The notes: a model not told the origin generated them from the letters alone. 64,000 nt of DNA from Rhizobium sp. LC145 (GCF_001005825.1 NZ_LBHV01000001.1:682001-746000), one strand, 5' to 3'. Numbered from the stretch's first letter, positions 36,419 through 47,694 are shown. Made by a program: numbers and translations.

Positions 36419-37741
36419 TCAGCCGGCAAACCTGTTCATGACCGCCTCGACCGTCAGCACTTCACGCGCACCGGTCTTGCGGTCCTTGACCTCAACTTCG
36501 CCGCTTGCGGCGGAGCGGGGCCCGACGATCACCTGAACCGGCACGCCGATCAGATCGGCGGTGGCGAACTTGGTGCCGGCGCGCTCGTCCGTGTCGTCGT
36601 AGAGCACGTCCCTGCCCGCCTTTCCGAGACCGGCATAGAGATTGTCGCAGATGCGATCACAGGCCTCGTCGCCCGGCTTCATGTTGATGAGCACCACGTC
36701 GAAGGGAGCGACCGAAGCCGGCCAGATGATTCCGTTCTCGTCATGCGATGCTTCGATGATGGCGGGAACAAGGCGGGTCGGGCCGATACCATAAGAACCC
36801 ATGTGGACAAGGTGTTCCTTGCCATCCGGCCCCTGAACCTTGGCTCCCATCGGCTCGGAATATTTCGTGCCGAAATAGAAGATATGGCCTACCTCGATGC
36901 CGCGCGCAGACAGGCGGTCGGCTTCCGGGATCGCATCGAAGGCCGCTTCGTCGTGCATTTCCGAGGTCGCGGCATAGACGGAGGTCCATTTGTCGAAAAT
37001 GGCCTTGAGACCCGCCACGTCGTCGAAATCGGTATCTTCAGCCGGAATTTCGAAATTCACGAAATCCTTGTGAGAAAAGACTTCGGATTCCCCGGTATCC
37101 GCCAGGATGATGAATTCGTGGGAGAGATTGCCGCCGATCGGGCCCGTATCGGCGCGCATCGGAATGGCCCGCAGCCCCAGCCGCGAGAAGGTTCTGAGAT
37201 AGGCAGCGAACATCTTCCGGTAGGAATGCTCGGCGTCTTCCTTGGTCAGGTCGAAGGAATAGGCATCCTTCATCAGGAATTCGCGCGAGCGCATGGTGCC
37301 GAAACGCGGACGGATCTCGTCACGGAACTTGAGCTGGATGTGATAGAGATTGAGCGGCAGGCTCTTGTAGGACCTGACATAGCCCCGGAAGATATCCGTG
37401 ACCATTTCCTCATTGGTGGGGCCGTAGAGCATCGGCCGATCCTGCCGATCCTTGATGCGCAGCATCTCCTTGCCATAGGCATCGTAGCGGCCGCTCTCCT
37501 GCCATAGCTCGGCGGACTGCAGCGTCGGCATGAGAAGTTCGATGGCGCCAGAGCGGTTCTGCTCCTCGCGGATAATGGCGTTGACCTTGTCGAGAATCCG
37601 CTTGCCGAGTGGCAGCCAGGAATAGATCCCCTGGCTCTGCTGGCGGATCATGCCCGCACGCAGCATCAGCCGGTGCGAGACGATCTCCGCTTCCTTGGGA
37701 TTTTCCTTCAGGATCGGCATGAAATAGCGGGACAGGCGCAT
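36419..37741 (-). CDS. proS: Prolyl-tRNA synthetase
   Basis: 440 residues from the ATG at 37741 ([20 protein letters not shown]). Class II synthetase of the short bacterial type that lacks the INS editing insertion, typical of alphaproteobacteria. Motif 2 region ([23 protein letters not shown]) and motif 3 ([12 protein letters not shown]) are present, followed by the anticodon-binding domain (VLINMKPGD...[11 protein letters not shown]). First gene of the proS-lolE-lolD run. Confidence 0.96.
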   Translation of the reverse strand: MRLSRYFMPILKENPKEAEIVSHRLMLRAGMIRQQSQGIYSWLPLGKRILDKVNAIIREEQNRSGAIELLMPTLQSAELWQESGRYDAYGKEMLRIKDRQDRPMLYGPTNEEMVTDIFRGYVRSYKSLPLNLYHIQLKFRDEIRPRFGTMRSREFLMKDAYSFDLTKEDAEHSYRKMFAAYLRTFSRLGLRAIPMRADTGPIGGNLSHEFIILADTGESEVFSHKDFVNFEIPAEDTDFDDVAGLKAIFDKWTSVYAATSEMHDEAAFDAIPEADRLSARGIEVGHIFYFGTKYSEPMGAKVQGPDGKEHLVHMGSYGIGPTRLVPAIIEASHDENGIIWPASVAPFDVVLINMKPGDEACDRICDNLYAGLGKAGRDVLYDDTDERAGTKFATADLIGVPVQVIVGPRSAASGEVEVKDRKTGAREVLTVEAVMNRFAG

Positions 37742-38018
37742 TGAGGTTTCCGAGGGTTCTGCCGGCCCGTCCCAGACTATGGGAATCGGCCGTTTCAAGA
37801 TGACGATTGCGAGCGTTCATAGCCCTTCTGCCGCATGAAGGAAACCCGTTTCGGGAGCGGCGGCAAAACGGGAAACATCCCCGTGGCCAGCAGGAACATA
37901 TCAGGAAAAAGGCAGGATTTTGCAGGCCGGGTGCGACATTTTTGTCAACAGAAAAAAATTGGCTCACTGTAACAAAAATGCAAAAATTTGAGATGACAAA
38001 GCTCATCCTTTGAGCTAG

Positions 38019-38173
38019 GGTCAGCTCATAAAAGAGGCAAGGAGTTCAAATTCTTGCCATTTCGCGGTCAAGTCTTGGGAGGATCAGATCTTAGGCGCGC
38101 TTGTTCGCTGCCCCGGCAACGGTTAAGGATCACGCGAAACTAAAAAACAAGGCTTAACTGCCTTGTTTTTTTT
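38019..38173 (+). ncRNA. Candidate trans-acting sRNA (alpha-r9/Smr9C-like locus)
   Basis: The 497-bp gap 37742-38238 between proS and a DUF1467 gene has no coding frame. On the plus strand a stem GGCAAG/CTTGCC (about 38035-38057) is followed by unstructured sequence and a strong terminator at 38142-38174. A possible start lies near 38019 after TTGAGA...GAGCTA. From memory, the rhizobial sRNA family alpha-r9 (Smr9C) lies next to proS in Sinorhizobium meliloti and is about 150 bases long, which fits. Identity and strand need a covariance search. Confidence 0.5.
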
Positions 38174-38174
38174 T
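38142..38174 (+). terminator. Bidirectional intrinsic terminator
   Basis: ACAAGGC/GCCTTGT stem around TTAACT, with a run of A's before and nine T's after. It can end the candidate sRNA on the plus strand and the DUF1467 transcript on the minus strand. Confidence 0.85.
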
Positions 38175-38238
38175 GCTTTCTTGCGCCTTACTTTCTATGC
38201 CCCAAAAATATGACAAGGGGATGACGGTGCATTTGTCC

Positions 38239-38508
38239 TCAGTCGAAGCTCGGCACGATGCGTGGCAAGGTCGCCATGCTGAAGCCGAAATAAGTCGAAG
38301 CGACATACCAGGCTCCATAGACGATCGCCGAGATCAGCGTGGTCAGCAGCACCACTCGACCGCCGCGAAAACGGGCCGGCGCGCTCTCCACCGTGCCGAG
38401 CGTCACCTCCCCCTCTTCATGCTGTGACCGCATGCCGAGAGGCAGGACCGTGAAGAGCACGATCCACCAGATGACGAAGTAAACGGCGAAGGCCGAAAGA
38501 AACTGCAT
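38239..38508 (-). CDS. DUF1467 membrane protein
   Basis: 89 residues from the ATG at 38508. Two hydrophobic spans, LSAFAVYFVIWWIVLFTVLP and VVLLTTLISAIVYGAWYVAS, separated by a short acidic and basic loop starting GMRSQHEEGE. This is the DUF1467 pattern found across alphaproteobacteria; function unknown. It lies downstream of mce on the same strand (156 bp) and ends before the bidirectional terminator. Confidence 0.85.
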   Translation of the reverse strand: MQFLSAFAVYFVIWWIVLFTVLPLGMRSQHEEGEVTLGTVESAPARFRGGRVVLLTTLISAIVYGAWYVASTYFGFSMATLPRIVPSFD

Positions 38509-38664
38509 GGTTGCAACCCGCTTCAGATCGAATGGCTTATAGTTCGAAAGCTGCAGCGGTTCAAACAAAAGGCGGGGGCGGAGTGTCACACCTTCTCAGG
38601 AAGATTTAAGCTGACGCCGGCAAGCCCCTGTTTTTGAATTCCTTCCCCACAGCCGCTACGCCGG

Positions 38665-39069
38665 TCACACCTGCTCGAGTTCGACCAGCGTGCCGTTGAA
38701 ATCCTTGGGATGCAGGAAAAGCACCGGCTTCCCATGGGCCCCGATACGCGGCTCGCCGTCTCCCAGCACCCGCGCGCCGCCGGCTTTCAGCCTGTCCCGC
38801 GCCGCGATGATATCGTCCACCTCGTAGCAGATATGGTGCATGCCGCCCAAGGGACTCTTTGCAAGGAAGGCGGCTATCGGCGAGTTTTCGCCAAGCGGCT
38901 CCAGCAGTTCGACCTTGGTGTTGGGAAGCTCCACGAAAACCACGGTGACGCCATGCTCTGGCAAAGCCTGCGCCTGTGAAACTCTGGCGCCTAGCGTGTC
39001 ACGATAGATCGCGGTGGCAGCAGCAAGGTCCGGCACGGCGATCGCTATGTGGTTTACCCGTCCGAGCAT
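38665..39069 (-). CDS. mce: Methylmalonyl-CoA epimerase
   Basis: 134 residues, a vicinal-oxygen-chelate fold of two beta-alpha-beta-beta-beta units. Metal ligands are visible as His7 (VNHIAIAV), Glu in KVELLEP, His in GGMHHICYEV and Glu near the end (GTLVELEQ). It interconverts the R and S forms of methylmalonyl-CoA, feeding propionyl-CoA into the TCA cycle through methylmalonyl-CoA mutase, which is not in this window. Placement after rnj is common in rhizobia. Confidence 0.92.
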   Translation of the reverse strand: MLGRVNHIAIAVPDLAAATAIYRDTLGARVSQAQALPEHGVTVVFVELPNTKVELLEPLGENSPIAAFLAKSPLGGMHHICYEVDDIIAARDRLKAGGARVLGDGEPRIGAHGKPVLFLHPKDFNGTLVELEQV

Positions 39070-39114
39070 GTTTGACCTCCCATATCCTCTTTCGCGGGGA
39101 ATCGCATGTGGATT

Positions 39115-39231
39115 TGCCCCTCACCCTAACCCTCTCCCCGCACGCGGGGAGAGGGAACTGGGAGTTCGCGGCATGCGTCCTTCTCCCCGTCAGAACGGGG
39201 AGAAGGTGCCCGGTAGGGCGGATGAGGGGCA
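39115..39231. repeat. RIME-type intergenic palindromic repeat
   Basis: About 117 bp bounded by TGCCCCTCA and its complement TGAGGGGCA. Inside are two palindromes: CTCTCCCCGC/GCGGGGAGAG (39132-39153 region) and CTTCTCCCCGT/ACGGGGAGAAG (39180-39206 region). This is the layout of the Rhizobium-specific intergenic mosaic element, a dispersed non-coding repeat. It fills the gap between rnj and mce and may act as an mRNA 3'-end hairpin. Confidence 0.75.
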
Positions 39232-39244
39232 GTTCCGAATGCGT

Positions 39245-40912
39245 TTAGAGCCTGGTCACGAACACCGTTACGATCGGCTTCTTGCCCCATGCCTCGTTCG
39301 CCGCGGCCCGCACTGCGCGGCGCACCGCCTCACGCAGCATGTCGAGGTCCTTGCGGCGCGCGCGCGGAATGCTTTCGATCGCGCCGAGCACGGCATCATA
39401 GAGCGAATCCTCCATATCCTCGCCCTCGTCGTCGAACTGCGGCAGGCCGAAGGAAACGACGTCCGGATCGGTCACGAAATCGTACCGGTTGTCCAGCAGC
39501 ACATTGACCGAGACATGGCCGACATAGGCGAGCTTGCGCCGTTCGCCGATGCCCATCTCGTCGAAATCGCCGATCAGCTTGCCGTCCTTGAAGATGCGGC
39601 CGTGCGGCGCTTCGTCGATGACTTCGGCGGGGCCCGGCGCGAGACGGAGGACATCCCCGTTGCGGACGCGCGGAATGCTCTTGATGCCGGCGGATGCGCC
39701 GAGCTCGGCCTGGGCCGTCAGGTGCGCGGCTTCGCCGTGGACGGGCACGAGGATCTGCGGGCGGGTCCACTCATACATCTGCACCAGTTCGCTGCGGCGC
39801 GGGTGGCCGGAAACGTGGACGAGCGCGTCACTGTCGGTGACGATCTTGATGCCCTGCTCTATCAGGCCGTTCTTGATCTCAAGGATCGCCTTCTCGTTGC
39901 CGGGAATCGTGCGGGAGGAAAAGACGACCGTATCTCCGGCCGAAAGCGCCACATTGCGCATCTCGTCGCGTGAGATCTTGGCAAGTGCTGCGCGCGGTTC
40001 GCCCTGGCTGCCGGTCAGGATGACCACGACCTTGTCGCGGGGAATGTAGCCGTATTCGTCCTCGGCGATGAAAGGCTTCAACCCTTCCATGATCCCGATG
40101 TCGCGCGCGACATCGACCACGCGCTTCAACGAACTGCCGAGCAGCAGCACTTCGCGACCCGCGGCCTCCGCGGCCTGGGCGATCGAGCGGATGCGGCCGA
40201 CATTGGAGGAGAAGGTGGTGATGGCCACCCTGCCCTCGGCCGCCTCGATGATCTTGCGCAGGCCTTCCGAGACTTCTTCCTCGGAAGGCGAAACGCCATC
40301 GCGCATGGCATTGGTGCTGTCGCACATGACAGCCAGAACGCCCTCGTCGCCGAGCGCGCGGAAACGTGCTTCGTCCGTCAGAGGCCCAAGCGACGGCGCG
40401 TGATCGATCTTCCAGTCACCGGTATGGATGACGTTGCCGAGCGGCGTGCGGATGACCAGCGACATCGGCTCGGGAATGGAGTGGTTGACGCCGACGGCCT
40501 CGATCTCGAAGGGGCCGACATTGATCCGGTCGCCGGCCTTGAAGATCGTCACCGGGATGTCGGCGCGCGACCCTTCGTAGTCGCGCTTGGCCTCCAGCAT
40601 TCCGGCGGTGAACGGCGAGGCATAGACGGGTACGTTGAGGCCCGGCCAGAGCTCATTCAGCGCGCCGTAGTGATCCTCATGCGCATGGGTGATGATGATG
40701 CCCTTGAGATTTTGGCGTTCAGCGGCGAGATAGCGGATATCCGGCAGGACGAGATCGACGCCCGGCAGCTCCGGCCCCGGAAAGGTGACGCCGCAATCCA
40801 CCATGATCCACTGGCGTTTTCCCGGCGTACCAAAGCCGTAGAGAGCGAGGTTCATCCCGATCTCGCCCACGCCGCCAAGCGGCAGAAATACCAGTTCGTC
40901 CTGTTTTGCCAT
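39245..40912 (-). CDS. rnj: Ribonuclease J
   Basis: 555 residues. Metallo-beta-lactamase/beta-CASP nuclease with 5'-to-3' exo- and endonuclease activity. Motif THAHEDHYGAL (His76, His78, Asp80, His81) binds the two metals; the beta-CASP insert contains VILTGSQGEPRAAL and the C-terminal part has VHGEAAHLTAQAEL. The start is MAKQDELVFLPLGGVGEIGM. In Sinorhizobium RNase J matures 16S and 23S rRNA and turns over mRNA. It begins 8 bp after birA and so may be at the distal end of the nuo-birA transcript. Confidence 0.95.
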   Translation of the reverse strand: MAKQDELVFLPLGGVGEIGMNLALYGFGTPGKRQWIMVDCGVTFPGPELPGVDLVLPDIRYLAAERQNLKGIIITHAHEDHYGALNELWPGLNVPVYASPFTAGMLEAKRDYEGSRADIPVTIFKAGDRINVGPFEIEAVGVNHSIPEPMSLVIRTPLGNVIHTGDWKIDHAPSLGPLTDEARFRALGDEGVLAVMCDSTNAMRDGVSPSEEEVSEGLRKIIEAAEGRVAITTFSSNVGRIRSIAQAAEAAGREVLLLGSSLKRVVDVARDIGIMEGLKPFIAEDEYGYIPRDKVVVILTGSQGEPRAALAKISRDEMRNVALSAGDTVVFSSRTIPGNEKAILEIKNGLIEQGIKIVTDSDALVHVSGHPRRSELVQMYEWTRPQILVPVHGEAAHLTAQAELGASAGIKSIPRVRNGDVLRLAPGPAEVIDEAPHGRIFKDGKLIGDFDEMGIGERRKLAYVGHVSVNVLLDNRYDFVTDPDVVSFGLPQFDDEGEDMEDSLYDAVLGAIESIPRARRKDLDMLREAVRRAVRAAANEAWGKKPIVTVFVTRL

Positions 40913-40920
40913 TATTTCTC

Positions 40921-41691
40921 TTAGTCCATTCTCGCAAAAAATACATCACCGGCAGCTATCGGCATAATCCTGCCAAATCCGGTATCGAGCAGCAGCAGAC
41001 CTCCTTCATCGATACCCGCGAAAGTTCCCTCAAGCGAGCGGTCCGGAAGATTTACCGTGATTTTTTCACCGATGCCGCAGGCGACCTCGCGCCAGCGCCG
41101 GCTGATCTCCGCAATGCCGCGCCCTTCGTCCCATGATTCCAGAACCTCCGCCATCGTTCTGAAAAGATGGGCGAAAAGCTCCTCGGGAGAGACGTTCGCG
41201 CCATGGTCGGCAAGGCGCGTCACGCCGTAAGGCGCGCTGTCGGGTTTATGGCGGATATTGATGCCGATGCCGATCACCAGCGCCCGGCGGCCGTCGGCAA
41301 GCCCCTCGCCCTCAAGAAGGATGCCGCAGGTTTTCTTGCGCCCGATCAGGATGTCGTTCGGCCATTTCACCTCCAGCGGCTCGCCACCGGTCGGCAGGAC
41401 GGCGCGGATGGCCGAATGAACCGCGACGGCAATCGCCAGGGGAAGCGACCCCATCAACTGCGGCTCGGCCGGATCGATCAATAGGAGGGATGCGTAAAGA
41501 TTGCCCGGCTCGGAAGTCCAGGCGCGACCCCGCCGGCCTCTGCCGGAAGTCTGGCGCGCGGCGGTGATCCAGAGCTTTCCGGGATCGCCCGCCCGCGCAC
41601 GGGCGAGGCATTCGCTGTTGGTGGAGCCGATTTCACTCAGCGCTTCGTGACGAAAGTCATCGAGTGAAAAACGGCTCCCCGGGGCTGCCAT
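40921..41691 (-). CDS. birA: Biotin--[acetyl-CoA-carboxylase] ligase
   Basis: 256 residues. Class I type without the N-terminal DNA-binding domain, so enzyme only and not a repressor. The biotinyl-AMP loop GRGRRGR (residues 50-56) and the KWPNDILIGRKKTCGIL segment are present, and the C-terminal SH3-like domain ends DVFFARMD. It attaches biotin to carboxylase carrier proteins. It begins 11 bp after nuoN and ends 8 bp before rnj, a conserved rhizobial order. Confidence 0.95.
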   Translation of the reverse strand: MAAPGSRFSLDDFRHEALSEIGSTNSECLARARAGDPGKLWITAARQTSGRGRRGRAWTSEPGNLYASLLLIDPAEPQLMGSLPLAIAVAVHSAIRAVLPTGGEPLEVKWPNDILIGRKKTCGILLEGEGLADGRRALVIGIGINIRHKPDSAPYGVTRLADHGANVSPEELFAHLFRTMAEVLESWDEGRGIAEISRRWREVACGIGEKITVNLPDRSLEGTFAGIDEGGLLLLDTGFGRIMPIAAGDVFFARMD

Positions 41692-41702
41692 CTACGCCGG
41701 TC

Positions 41703-43145
41703 TCAGAAGAACGACTTGGCCGCTGCATTCGCAGCCGAGCCAACCGGTCCACCGAACAGCACATAAGCCGTGACGAAGAGACCGGAGAGGCCGAAGACCA
41801 GCCGCAGTTCTCCGGAAATGCGTGCGAATTCGCCCTTGGCTTCATCGAACCACATCAGCTTGACGATGCGCAGGTAATAATAGGCGCCGACGACCGAGGA
41901 CAGAACGCCGATGATCGCCAGCGCATAGAGCTTGGCTTCGATCGCCGCCACGAAGACGAAATACTTGGCGAAGAAGCCCGCGAGCGGCGGAATGCCCGCC
42001 ATGGAGAACATCAGCGCGGTCAGCACCACAGCCATGAAGGGCTTGGTGGAGGAAAGCCCGGCGAGATCGTCGACATTCTCGACATTCTCGCCCTCCTTGC
42101 GGCGCATCGCCATGATGCAGGCGAAGACGCCGAGCGTCATGACCATGTAGATGGTCATGTAGAGAACGACGCCGGAGATGCCCGTCTCGGTGCCGGCGGC
42201 AACGCCGACAAGCGCGAAGCCCATATGGCCGATCGAGGAATAGGCCATCAGCCGCTTGATGTTGCGCTGGCCGATCGCCGCGAACGAGCCGAGCAGCATC
42301 GAGGCGATAGCCACGAAGACGATGATCTGGCGCCAGTCGGCTAGGATCGGCATGAAAGCTTCGGAGACGAGGCGAACCAGGATCGCCATGGCGGCAACCT
42401 TCGGTCCGGCCGCGAAGAAGGCGGTGACCGGCGTCGGCGCGCCTTCATAGACGTCCGGCGTCCACATATGGAACGGCACGGCCGAGATCTTGAAGCAGGC
42501 GCCGGCCATCACGAAGACCATGCCGAAGATGAGGCCGAGATTGCGCGGTTCGGAGGAGAGCACTCCGGCGATCTCGTCAAAGCCCGTATTGCCGGTGAAG
42601 CCGTAGATCAGCGACATGCCGTAAAGCATCATGCCCGAGGAGAGCGCGCCGAGCACGAAATACTTCAGGCCCGCTTCGGTGGAACGCAGGCTGTCGCGGT
42701 TGATGGCCGCGACGACATAGAGCGACAGCGACATCAGCTCCAGGCCAAGATAGAGGGCGATGAGATCGTTGGCCGAAATCAGCACCATCATGCCGAGGGT
42801 TGCGAGAACCAGGAGAACCGGGAACTCGAAACGGTCGAGCTGCTCGGAACGGGCATGGCCGACGGCCATGATCATCGCCGTGATCGAGCCGATCAGCGCG
42901 AGCACCTTCATGAAGCGCGCGAAGGGGTCCAGAAGGAAGGCGCCTCCGAAGGCCTCGCCCTCGCCGGGCGAGAAGATCAGCCAGAGCCCGGCGATGACGA
43001 GCAGCGCCACCGCAAGACCGGTCACCGTCGGCGCGGACTTGTCGCCGGAGAAGACGCCGATCATCAGAAGAGCGAGCGCGCCCACCGCCAGAATGACTTC
43101 CGGCATTGCGAGCTGCAGGCTTAGAGAGAGTAGTTCAGCGGTCAT
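41703..43145 (-). CDS. nuoN: NADH-quinone oxidoreductase subunit N
   Basis: 480 residues, about fourteen hydrophobic spans. Antiporter-like proton-pumping subunit of the complex I membrane arm. Carries the conserved lysine-bearing discontinuous helices ([42 protein letters not shown]). Last nuo gene, 18 bp after nuoM and 11 bp before birA. Confidence 0.96.
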   Translation of the reverse strand: MTAELLSLSLQLAMPEVILAVGALALLMIGVFSGDKSAPTVTGLAVALLVIAGLWLIFSPGEGEAFGGAFLLDPFARFMKVLALIGSITAMIMAVGHARSEQLDRFEFPVLLVLATLGMMVLISANDLIALYLGLELMSLSLYVVAAINRDSLRSTEAGLKYFVLGALSSGMMLYGMSLIYGFTGNTGFDEIAGVLSSEPRNLGLIFGMVFVMAGACFKISAVPFHMWTPDVYEGAPTPVTAFFAAGPKVAAMAILVRLVSEAFMPILADWRQIIVFVAIASMLLGSFAAIGQRNIKRLMAYSSIGHMGFALVGVAAGTETGISGVVLYMTIYMVMTLGVFACIMAMRRKEGENVENVDDLAGLSSTKPFMAVVLTALMFSMAGIPPLAGFFAKYFVFVAAIEAKLYALAIIGVLSSVVGAYYYLRIVKLMWFDEAKGEFARISGELRLVFGLSGLFVTAYVLFGGPVGSAANAAAKSFF

Positions 43146-43163
43146 ATCCAGTCGTGTCCCGTC

Positions 43164-44675
43164 TCAGTGCACGGTCAGTGCAAGGTCTTGCGCCGCGCGC
43201 AGGGCTGCGGAGTAGTTATTTACCAGGAGGTCTACCGAGGCTGCCGTCGCATCGAAGATCGGTGCCGGATAGACGCCATAGAAGATGGTGAGCGCGATCA
43301 TCGGGTAGAGGATCACCTTCTCGCGGGTCGAAAGATCGAGCAGACCCTTGAGGCTCTCCTTCTCGAGCGCGCCGAAGATCACCCGGCGATAGAGCCAAAG
43401 CGCGTAGGATGCCGAAAGGATGATGCCTGTCGCCGCAAAGAGCGCGACCCAGGTGTTGACCCGGAAGACGCCGATGATCGTCAGGAATTCGCCGACGAAG
43501 CCGGACGTGCCCGGCAGGCCTACGTTCGCCATGGTGAAGACCATGAAGGCGACGGCATATTTCGGCATGTTGTTGACGAGGCCGCCATAGGCCGTGATCT
43601 CGCGGGTATGCAGCCGGTCGTAGATGACGCCGACGCAAAGGAAGAGCGCGCCCGAGACGATGCCGTGCGACAGCATCTGGAAGATCGCACCCTGCACGCC
43701 CTGCACGTTGGCAGCGAAGATACCCATGGTCACGTAACCCATGTGGGCGACGGAGGAATAGGCGATCAGCTTCTTGATGTCGTCCTGCATCATCGCCACC
43801 AGCGAGGTGTAGATGATCGCCAGAACCGACAGCGTGAAGATGAACGGCGCGAAATAGTCGGACGCCAGCGGGAACATCTGCAGCGAGAAGCGGATGAAAC
43901 CATAGCCGCCGAGCTTCAGCAGGACACCTGCCAGGATGACGGAGCCCGCGGTCGGCGCCTGGACGTGCGCGTCCGGAAGCCAGGTGTGGACCGGCCACAT
44001 CGGCATCTTCACCGAGAAGGCCGCGAAGCAGGCGAGCCATAGCCAGGTCTGCATGCCGGCCGGGAAGCCGTATTTCACCAGCTCTGTCATGTCGGTCGTG
44101 CCGGCCTGCCAGTAGATCGCCATGATGGCGAGCATCAGCAGCACCGAGCCCGTCAGCGTGTAGAGGAAGAACTTGTAGCTCGCGTAGATGCGATCCTTGC
44201 CGCCCCATACGCCGATGATGACGAACATCGGGATGAGCGTCGCTTCGAAGAAGACGTAGAAGAGGACGATATCCAGCGAGACGAAGACGCCGACCATGAC
44301 CACTTCCAGAAGCAGGAAGGCGATCATGTATTCCTTGAGGCGCTTCTCGACCGATTCCCAGCTCGCCAGCACGCAGAACGGCATCAGGAAGGTCGTCAGG
44401 ATGACGAACAGCATGGAAATGCCGTCGACGCCGAGGTGATAGGCGATGCCCGTTCCGAGCCAGGCATGTTTCTCCACCATCTGAAAGCCCGGGTTCGAAT
44501 TGTCGAAGCCGATCCAGATGAACAGCGAAACGATGAAGGTGAACACCGTCGTGAACAGGGAGACGTTCAGGATGTTGCGGCGGCCATAGGGGCCGTCCTC
44601 CCGCGTCAGAAGCAGCAGAAGGACGCCGACCAGCGGCAGGAAGGTGACCGTCGAGAGAATGGGCCAGTCGGTCAT
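43164..44675 (-). CDS. nuoM: NADH-quinone oxidoreductase subunit M
   Basis: 503 residues, about fourteen membrane spans. Antiporter-like subunit with [31 protein letters not shown] and a [15 protein letters not shown] segment containing conserved lysine and histidine. Its ATG shares one base with the nuoL stop (TAATG), so it is coupled to nuoL. Confidence 0.97.
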   Translation of the reverse strand: MTDWPILSTVTFLPLVGVLLLLLTREDGPYGRRNILNVSLFTTVFTFIVSLFIWIGFDNSNPGFQMVEKHAWLGTGIAYHLGVDGISMLFVILTTFLMPFCVLASWESVEKRLKEYMIAFLLLEVVMVGVFVSLDIVLFYVFFEATLIPMFVIIGVWGGKDRIYASYKFFLYTLTGSVLLMLAIMAIYWQAGTTDMTELVKYGFPAGMQTWLWLACFAAFSVKMPMWPVHTWLPDAHVQAPTAGSVILAGVLLKLGGYGFIRFSLQMFPLASDYFAPFIFTLSVLAIIYTSLVAMMQDDIKKLIAYSSVAHMGYVTMGIFAANVQGVQGAIFQMLSHGIVSGALFLCVGVIYDRLHTREITAYGGLVNNMPKYAVAFMVFTMANVGLPGTSGFVGEFLTIIGVFRVNTWVALFAATGIILSASYALWLYRRVIFGALEKESLKGLLDLSTREKVILYPMIALTIFYGVYPAPIFDATAASVDLLVNNYSAALRAAQDLALTVH

Positions 44676-46675
44676 TACAGAGTGCTCCCGAGCATCATCC
44701 AGGTGACGAGGGCGGCGATGCCGATCAGCATCGCAAACGCATAGTGATAGAGATAGCCGGACTGCAGGCGCACGACGCGGCTGGTGACGTCCACGACACG
44801 CGCGGCAACGCCGTTCGGACCGTAGGTGTCGATGACGCCGATGTCACCCTTCTTCCAGAGGAAGCGACCGAGCGCCTTGGCGGAACGGACGAAGAGGAAA
44901 TCGTAGATCTCGTCGAAGTACCACTTGTTCAGCAGGAACTCGTAGAGGACCTTCTGGGACTCGGCGAGACGACGCGGCGTCGAGGGCGACTTGATATACA
45001 TGTACCAGGCCGTGACGAAGCCGAGAGCCATGGCGGCGAAGGGGCTCCACTTCACCCAGAGCGGCACGTGGTGGAACTCTTCCAGAATCTCGTTTTCCGG
45101 AAGCGTGAACAGCGCGCCCTTCCAGAACTCGGCATATTCATGGCCGAAGAAGTGGCCTTCGAACACAACGCCAGCGAGAACCGCGCCGATGGCGAGAAGG
45201 AAGAGCGGCGCCAGCATGACCATCGGCGATTCATGCACATGGTGCATGACGTCGGCGGAGGCGCGCGGCTTGCCGAAGAAGGTCATGAAGGCCAGACGCC
45301 AGGAATAGAAGCTCGTGAAGAGCGCCGCCACCACCAGGAGCGTGAAGGCGAAGCCCGCCGCTGCCGAATGTGAGGCGAAAGCGCTCTCGATGATCACGTC
45401 CTTGGAGAAGAAGCCGGCGAAGCCGAGCATGGTGCCGGGAATGCCGACGCCGGTCAGCGCCAGCGTGCCGATCGTCATCATCCAGAAGGTCCACGGAATA
45501 TGCTTCCGGAGACCGCCCATGTAACGCATGTCCTGCTCGCCATCGACGGCATGGATCACCGAACCCGCGCCAAGGAAGAGCAGAGCCTTGAAGAAGGCGT
45601 GTGTAAACAGGTGGAAGATCGCCGCGCCATAGGCCCCTACCCCGAGTGCCACGAACATGTAACCGAGCTGCGAGCAGGTGGAATAGGCGATGACGCGCTT
45701 GATGTCGTTCTGCACGAGGCCAACGGTCGCCGCGAAGAAGGCGGTGATCGCACCGATGATCGTCACAACGAGCAGGGCATCGTGCGAAAGCTCGAAGAGC
45801 GGCGACATGCGGGCGACGAGGAAGACGCCGGCGGTCACCATGGTCGCGGCATGGATGAGGGCCGAGACCGGGGTCGGGCCTTCCATGGCGTCCGGCAGCC
45901 AGGTGTGAAGCAGGAACTGCGCCGACTTGCCCATCGCGCCCATGAAGAGCAGCAGGCAGACGACGGTCAGCGCACCGGCCTTGGAAAGCTCCATGCCGAA
46001 GATGTTGATAAAGGGTTCGGCGGCTTCCGCTGCACCTTCCGCCGGCAGATAGCTTCCCGCAGCCGCAAAGATCGTCTCGAAGTTGATCGAACCGAACAGC
46101 ACGAAGACGCCGGCGATGCCCAGCACGAAACCGAAGTCGCCGACGCGGTTGACGATGAAAGCCTTCATGGCGGCGGCCGATGCCGAAGGCTTCTTGTACC
46201 AGAAGCCGATGAGCAGATAGGACGCCAGGCCCACGCCTTCCCAGCCGAAGAACATCTGCGCCAGGTTGTCGGCGGTCACCAGCATCAGCATGGCGAAGGT
46301 GAAGAGCGACAGATAGGCGAAGAAGCGCGGCCGATGCGGATCGTGGTGCATGTAGCCGATCGAATAGATGTGCACCAGCGACGACACGGTGTTGACGACC
46401 ACGAACATGACCGCCGTCAGCGTATCGATGCGGAAGGCCCATTCGATATCGATGCCGCCGGACTGTATCCAGCGCAGCACATCGACCTTGATGACCTCGC
46501 CTGCTTCGCCATGGTGAAGCGCGACATTGAAGAAGACGATCCAGGAGAGAACGGCGGCGATGACCATCAGGCCGCTGGTGACATATTCCGATGCCTTGGC
46601 GCCGATCGACCGGCCGAACAGGCCGGCGATCAGGAAGCCGATCAGGGGAAGGAAGACGATAGCCTTGTAGATCAT
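44675..46675 (-). CDS. nuoL: NADH-quinone oxidoreductase subunit L
   Basis: 666 residues, the largest antiporter-like subunit, with about sixteen spans including the long amphipathic lateral helix at the C-terminal end. Motifs include [51 protein letters not shown] and [17 protein letters not shown]. Start seven bases after the nuoK stop. Confidence 0.97.
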   Translation of the reverse strand: MIYKAIVFLPLIGFLIAGLFGRSIGAKASEYVTSGLMVIAAVLSWIVFFNVALHHGEAGEVIKVDVLRWIQSGGIDIEWAFRIDTLTAVMFVVVNTVSSLVHIYSIGYMHHDPHRPRFFAYLSLFTFAMLMLVTADNLAQMFFGWEGVGLASYLLIGFWYKKPSASAAAMKAFIVNRVGDFGFVLGIAGVFVLFGSINFETIFAAAGSYLPAEGAAEAAEPFINIFGMELSKAGALTVVCLLLFMGAMGKSAQFLLHTWLPDAMEGPTPVSALIHAATMVTAGVFLVARMSPLFELSHDALLVVTIIGAITAFFAATVGLVQNDIKRVIAYSTCSQLGYMFVALGVGAYGAAIFHLFTHAFFKALLFLGAGSVIHAVDGEQDMRYMGGLRKHIPWTFWMMTIGTLALTGVGIPGTMLGFAGFFSKDVIIESAFASHSAAAGFAFTLLVVAALFTSFYSWRLAFMTFFGKPRASADVMHHVHESPMVMLAPLFLLAIGAVLAGVVFEGHFFGHEYAEFWKGALFTLPENEILEEFHHVPLWVKWSPFAAMALGFVTAWYMYIKSPSTPRRLAESQKVLYEFLLNKWYFDEIYDFLFVRSAKALGRFLWKKGDIGVIDTYGPNGVAARVVDVTSRVVRLQSGYLYHYAFAMLIGIAALVTWMMLGSTL

Positions 46676-46682
46676 GACCCGA

Positions 46683-46991
46683 TCAGCCCTTCATCATGTT
46701 GACGTCTTCGACCGCGATCGAGCCGCGGTTGCGGTAGAAGACGACGAGAATTGCAAGACCGATAGCAGCCTCGGCGGCCGCGACGGTGAGAATGAACAGC
46801 GCGAAGACCTGGCCGACGATGTCGTTCAGGAAGGAGGAGAAGGCCACCATGTTGAGGTTGACCGAGAGCAGGATGAGCTCGATCGACATCAGAATGATGA
46901 TGACGTTCTTGCGGTTCAGGAAGATGCCGAACACGCCGAGCGTAAAGAGGATGGCGCTGACCGTCAGGTAGTGGGAAAGACCTATTTCCAT
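46683..46991 (-). CDS. nuoK: NADH-quinone oxidoreductase subunit K
   Basis: 102 residues from the ATG at 46991 with AAGGAACG upstream. Three membrane spans; the conserved membrane glutamates are in [13 protein letters not shown] and [11 protein letters not shown]. Begins [19 protein letters not shown]. The longer frame up to 47717 in the same phase covers nuoJ from another frame and is not coding. Confidence 0.97.
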   Translation of the reverse strand: MEIGLSHYLTVSAILFTLGVFGIFLNRKNVIIILMSIELILLSVNLNMVAFSSFLNDIVGQVFALFILTVAAAEAAIGLAILVVFYRNRGSIAVEDVNMMKG

Positions 46992-47017
46992 ATTTTTCGT
47001 TCCTTTTTCCCGCTCAC

Positions 47018-47632
47018 TCAGACGCCCTGGCCCGGCTTGACCTTGACCACCTCGACGGCGGTCTCCGGCGTACGGGCCACCTGGGTCGGTATGTCCTGCC
47101 GCTTGATGTTGGTGCGGTGACGCAGCGTCAGCACGATTGCGCCGATCATCGCCACCAGAAGCACCAGGCCGGCGATCTGGAAGAAGTAGACATAATTCGT
47201 ATAGAGCACGTCGCCGAGCGCGGCCGTATTGGTCCGTTCGGCCGGGTTCGGGATCGGCATGGTGATCGCCCGCGCGGCCTGCGGCGTCAGCACGCTGCCG
47301 CCGATCACGATGATCAGTTCGGCCGCGACGATCAGACCGACCATGATGCCGACCGGCGCATATTGCAGCATGCCGGAGCGCAGCTCGGCAAAGTCGATGT
47401 CGAGCATCATGACGACGAAGAGGAAGAGGACCGCCACGGCGCCGATATAGACGACGAGCAGGATCATGGCGAGGAACTCGGCGCCCGTCAGCAGGAAGAG
47501 CCCGGCCGAATTGAAGAACACCAGGATCAGGAACAGTACCGAATGTACCGGGTTCCTGGCCGAAATGACCATGAACGCCGACGCCACCGCGACGAACGCG
47601 AAAAGATAGAAGAAAACAGCCTGCAGACCCAT
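47018..47632 (-). CDS. nuoJ: NADH-quinone oxidoreductase subunit J
   Basis: 204 residues with five membrane spans; TM3 ([20 protein letters not shown]) is the family hallmark, containing the pi-bulge region that links quinone chemistry to pumping. The soluble C-terminal tail holds [18 protein letters not shown]. It lies 132 bp downstream of nuoI, the widest gap within the distal half of the operon. Confidence 0.96.
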   Translation of the reverse strand: MGLQAVFFYLFAFVAVASAFMVISARNPVHSVLFLILVFFNSAGLFLLTGAEFLAMILLVVYIGAVAVLFLFVVMMLDIDFAELRSGMLQYAPVGIMVGLIVAAELIIVIGGSVLTPQAARAITMPIPNPAERTNTAALGDVLYTNYVYFFQIAGLVLLVAMIGAIVLTLRHRTNIKRQDIPTQVARTPETAVEVVKVKPGQGV

Positions 47633-47694
47633 CGTGGTGCCTTTTCGTCCTCACCGGGAAGTTCCGAAAGGATTCCTTCTTCCCGTCAGAAATC

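Noticed and set aside
39115..39231. Palindromes near rnj considered as CRISPR-like repeats
   Set aside because: Only one composite unit, without regularly spaced spacers; it matches RIME organisation instead.
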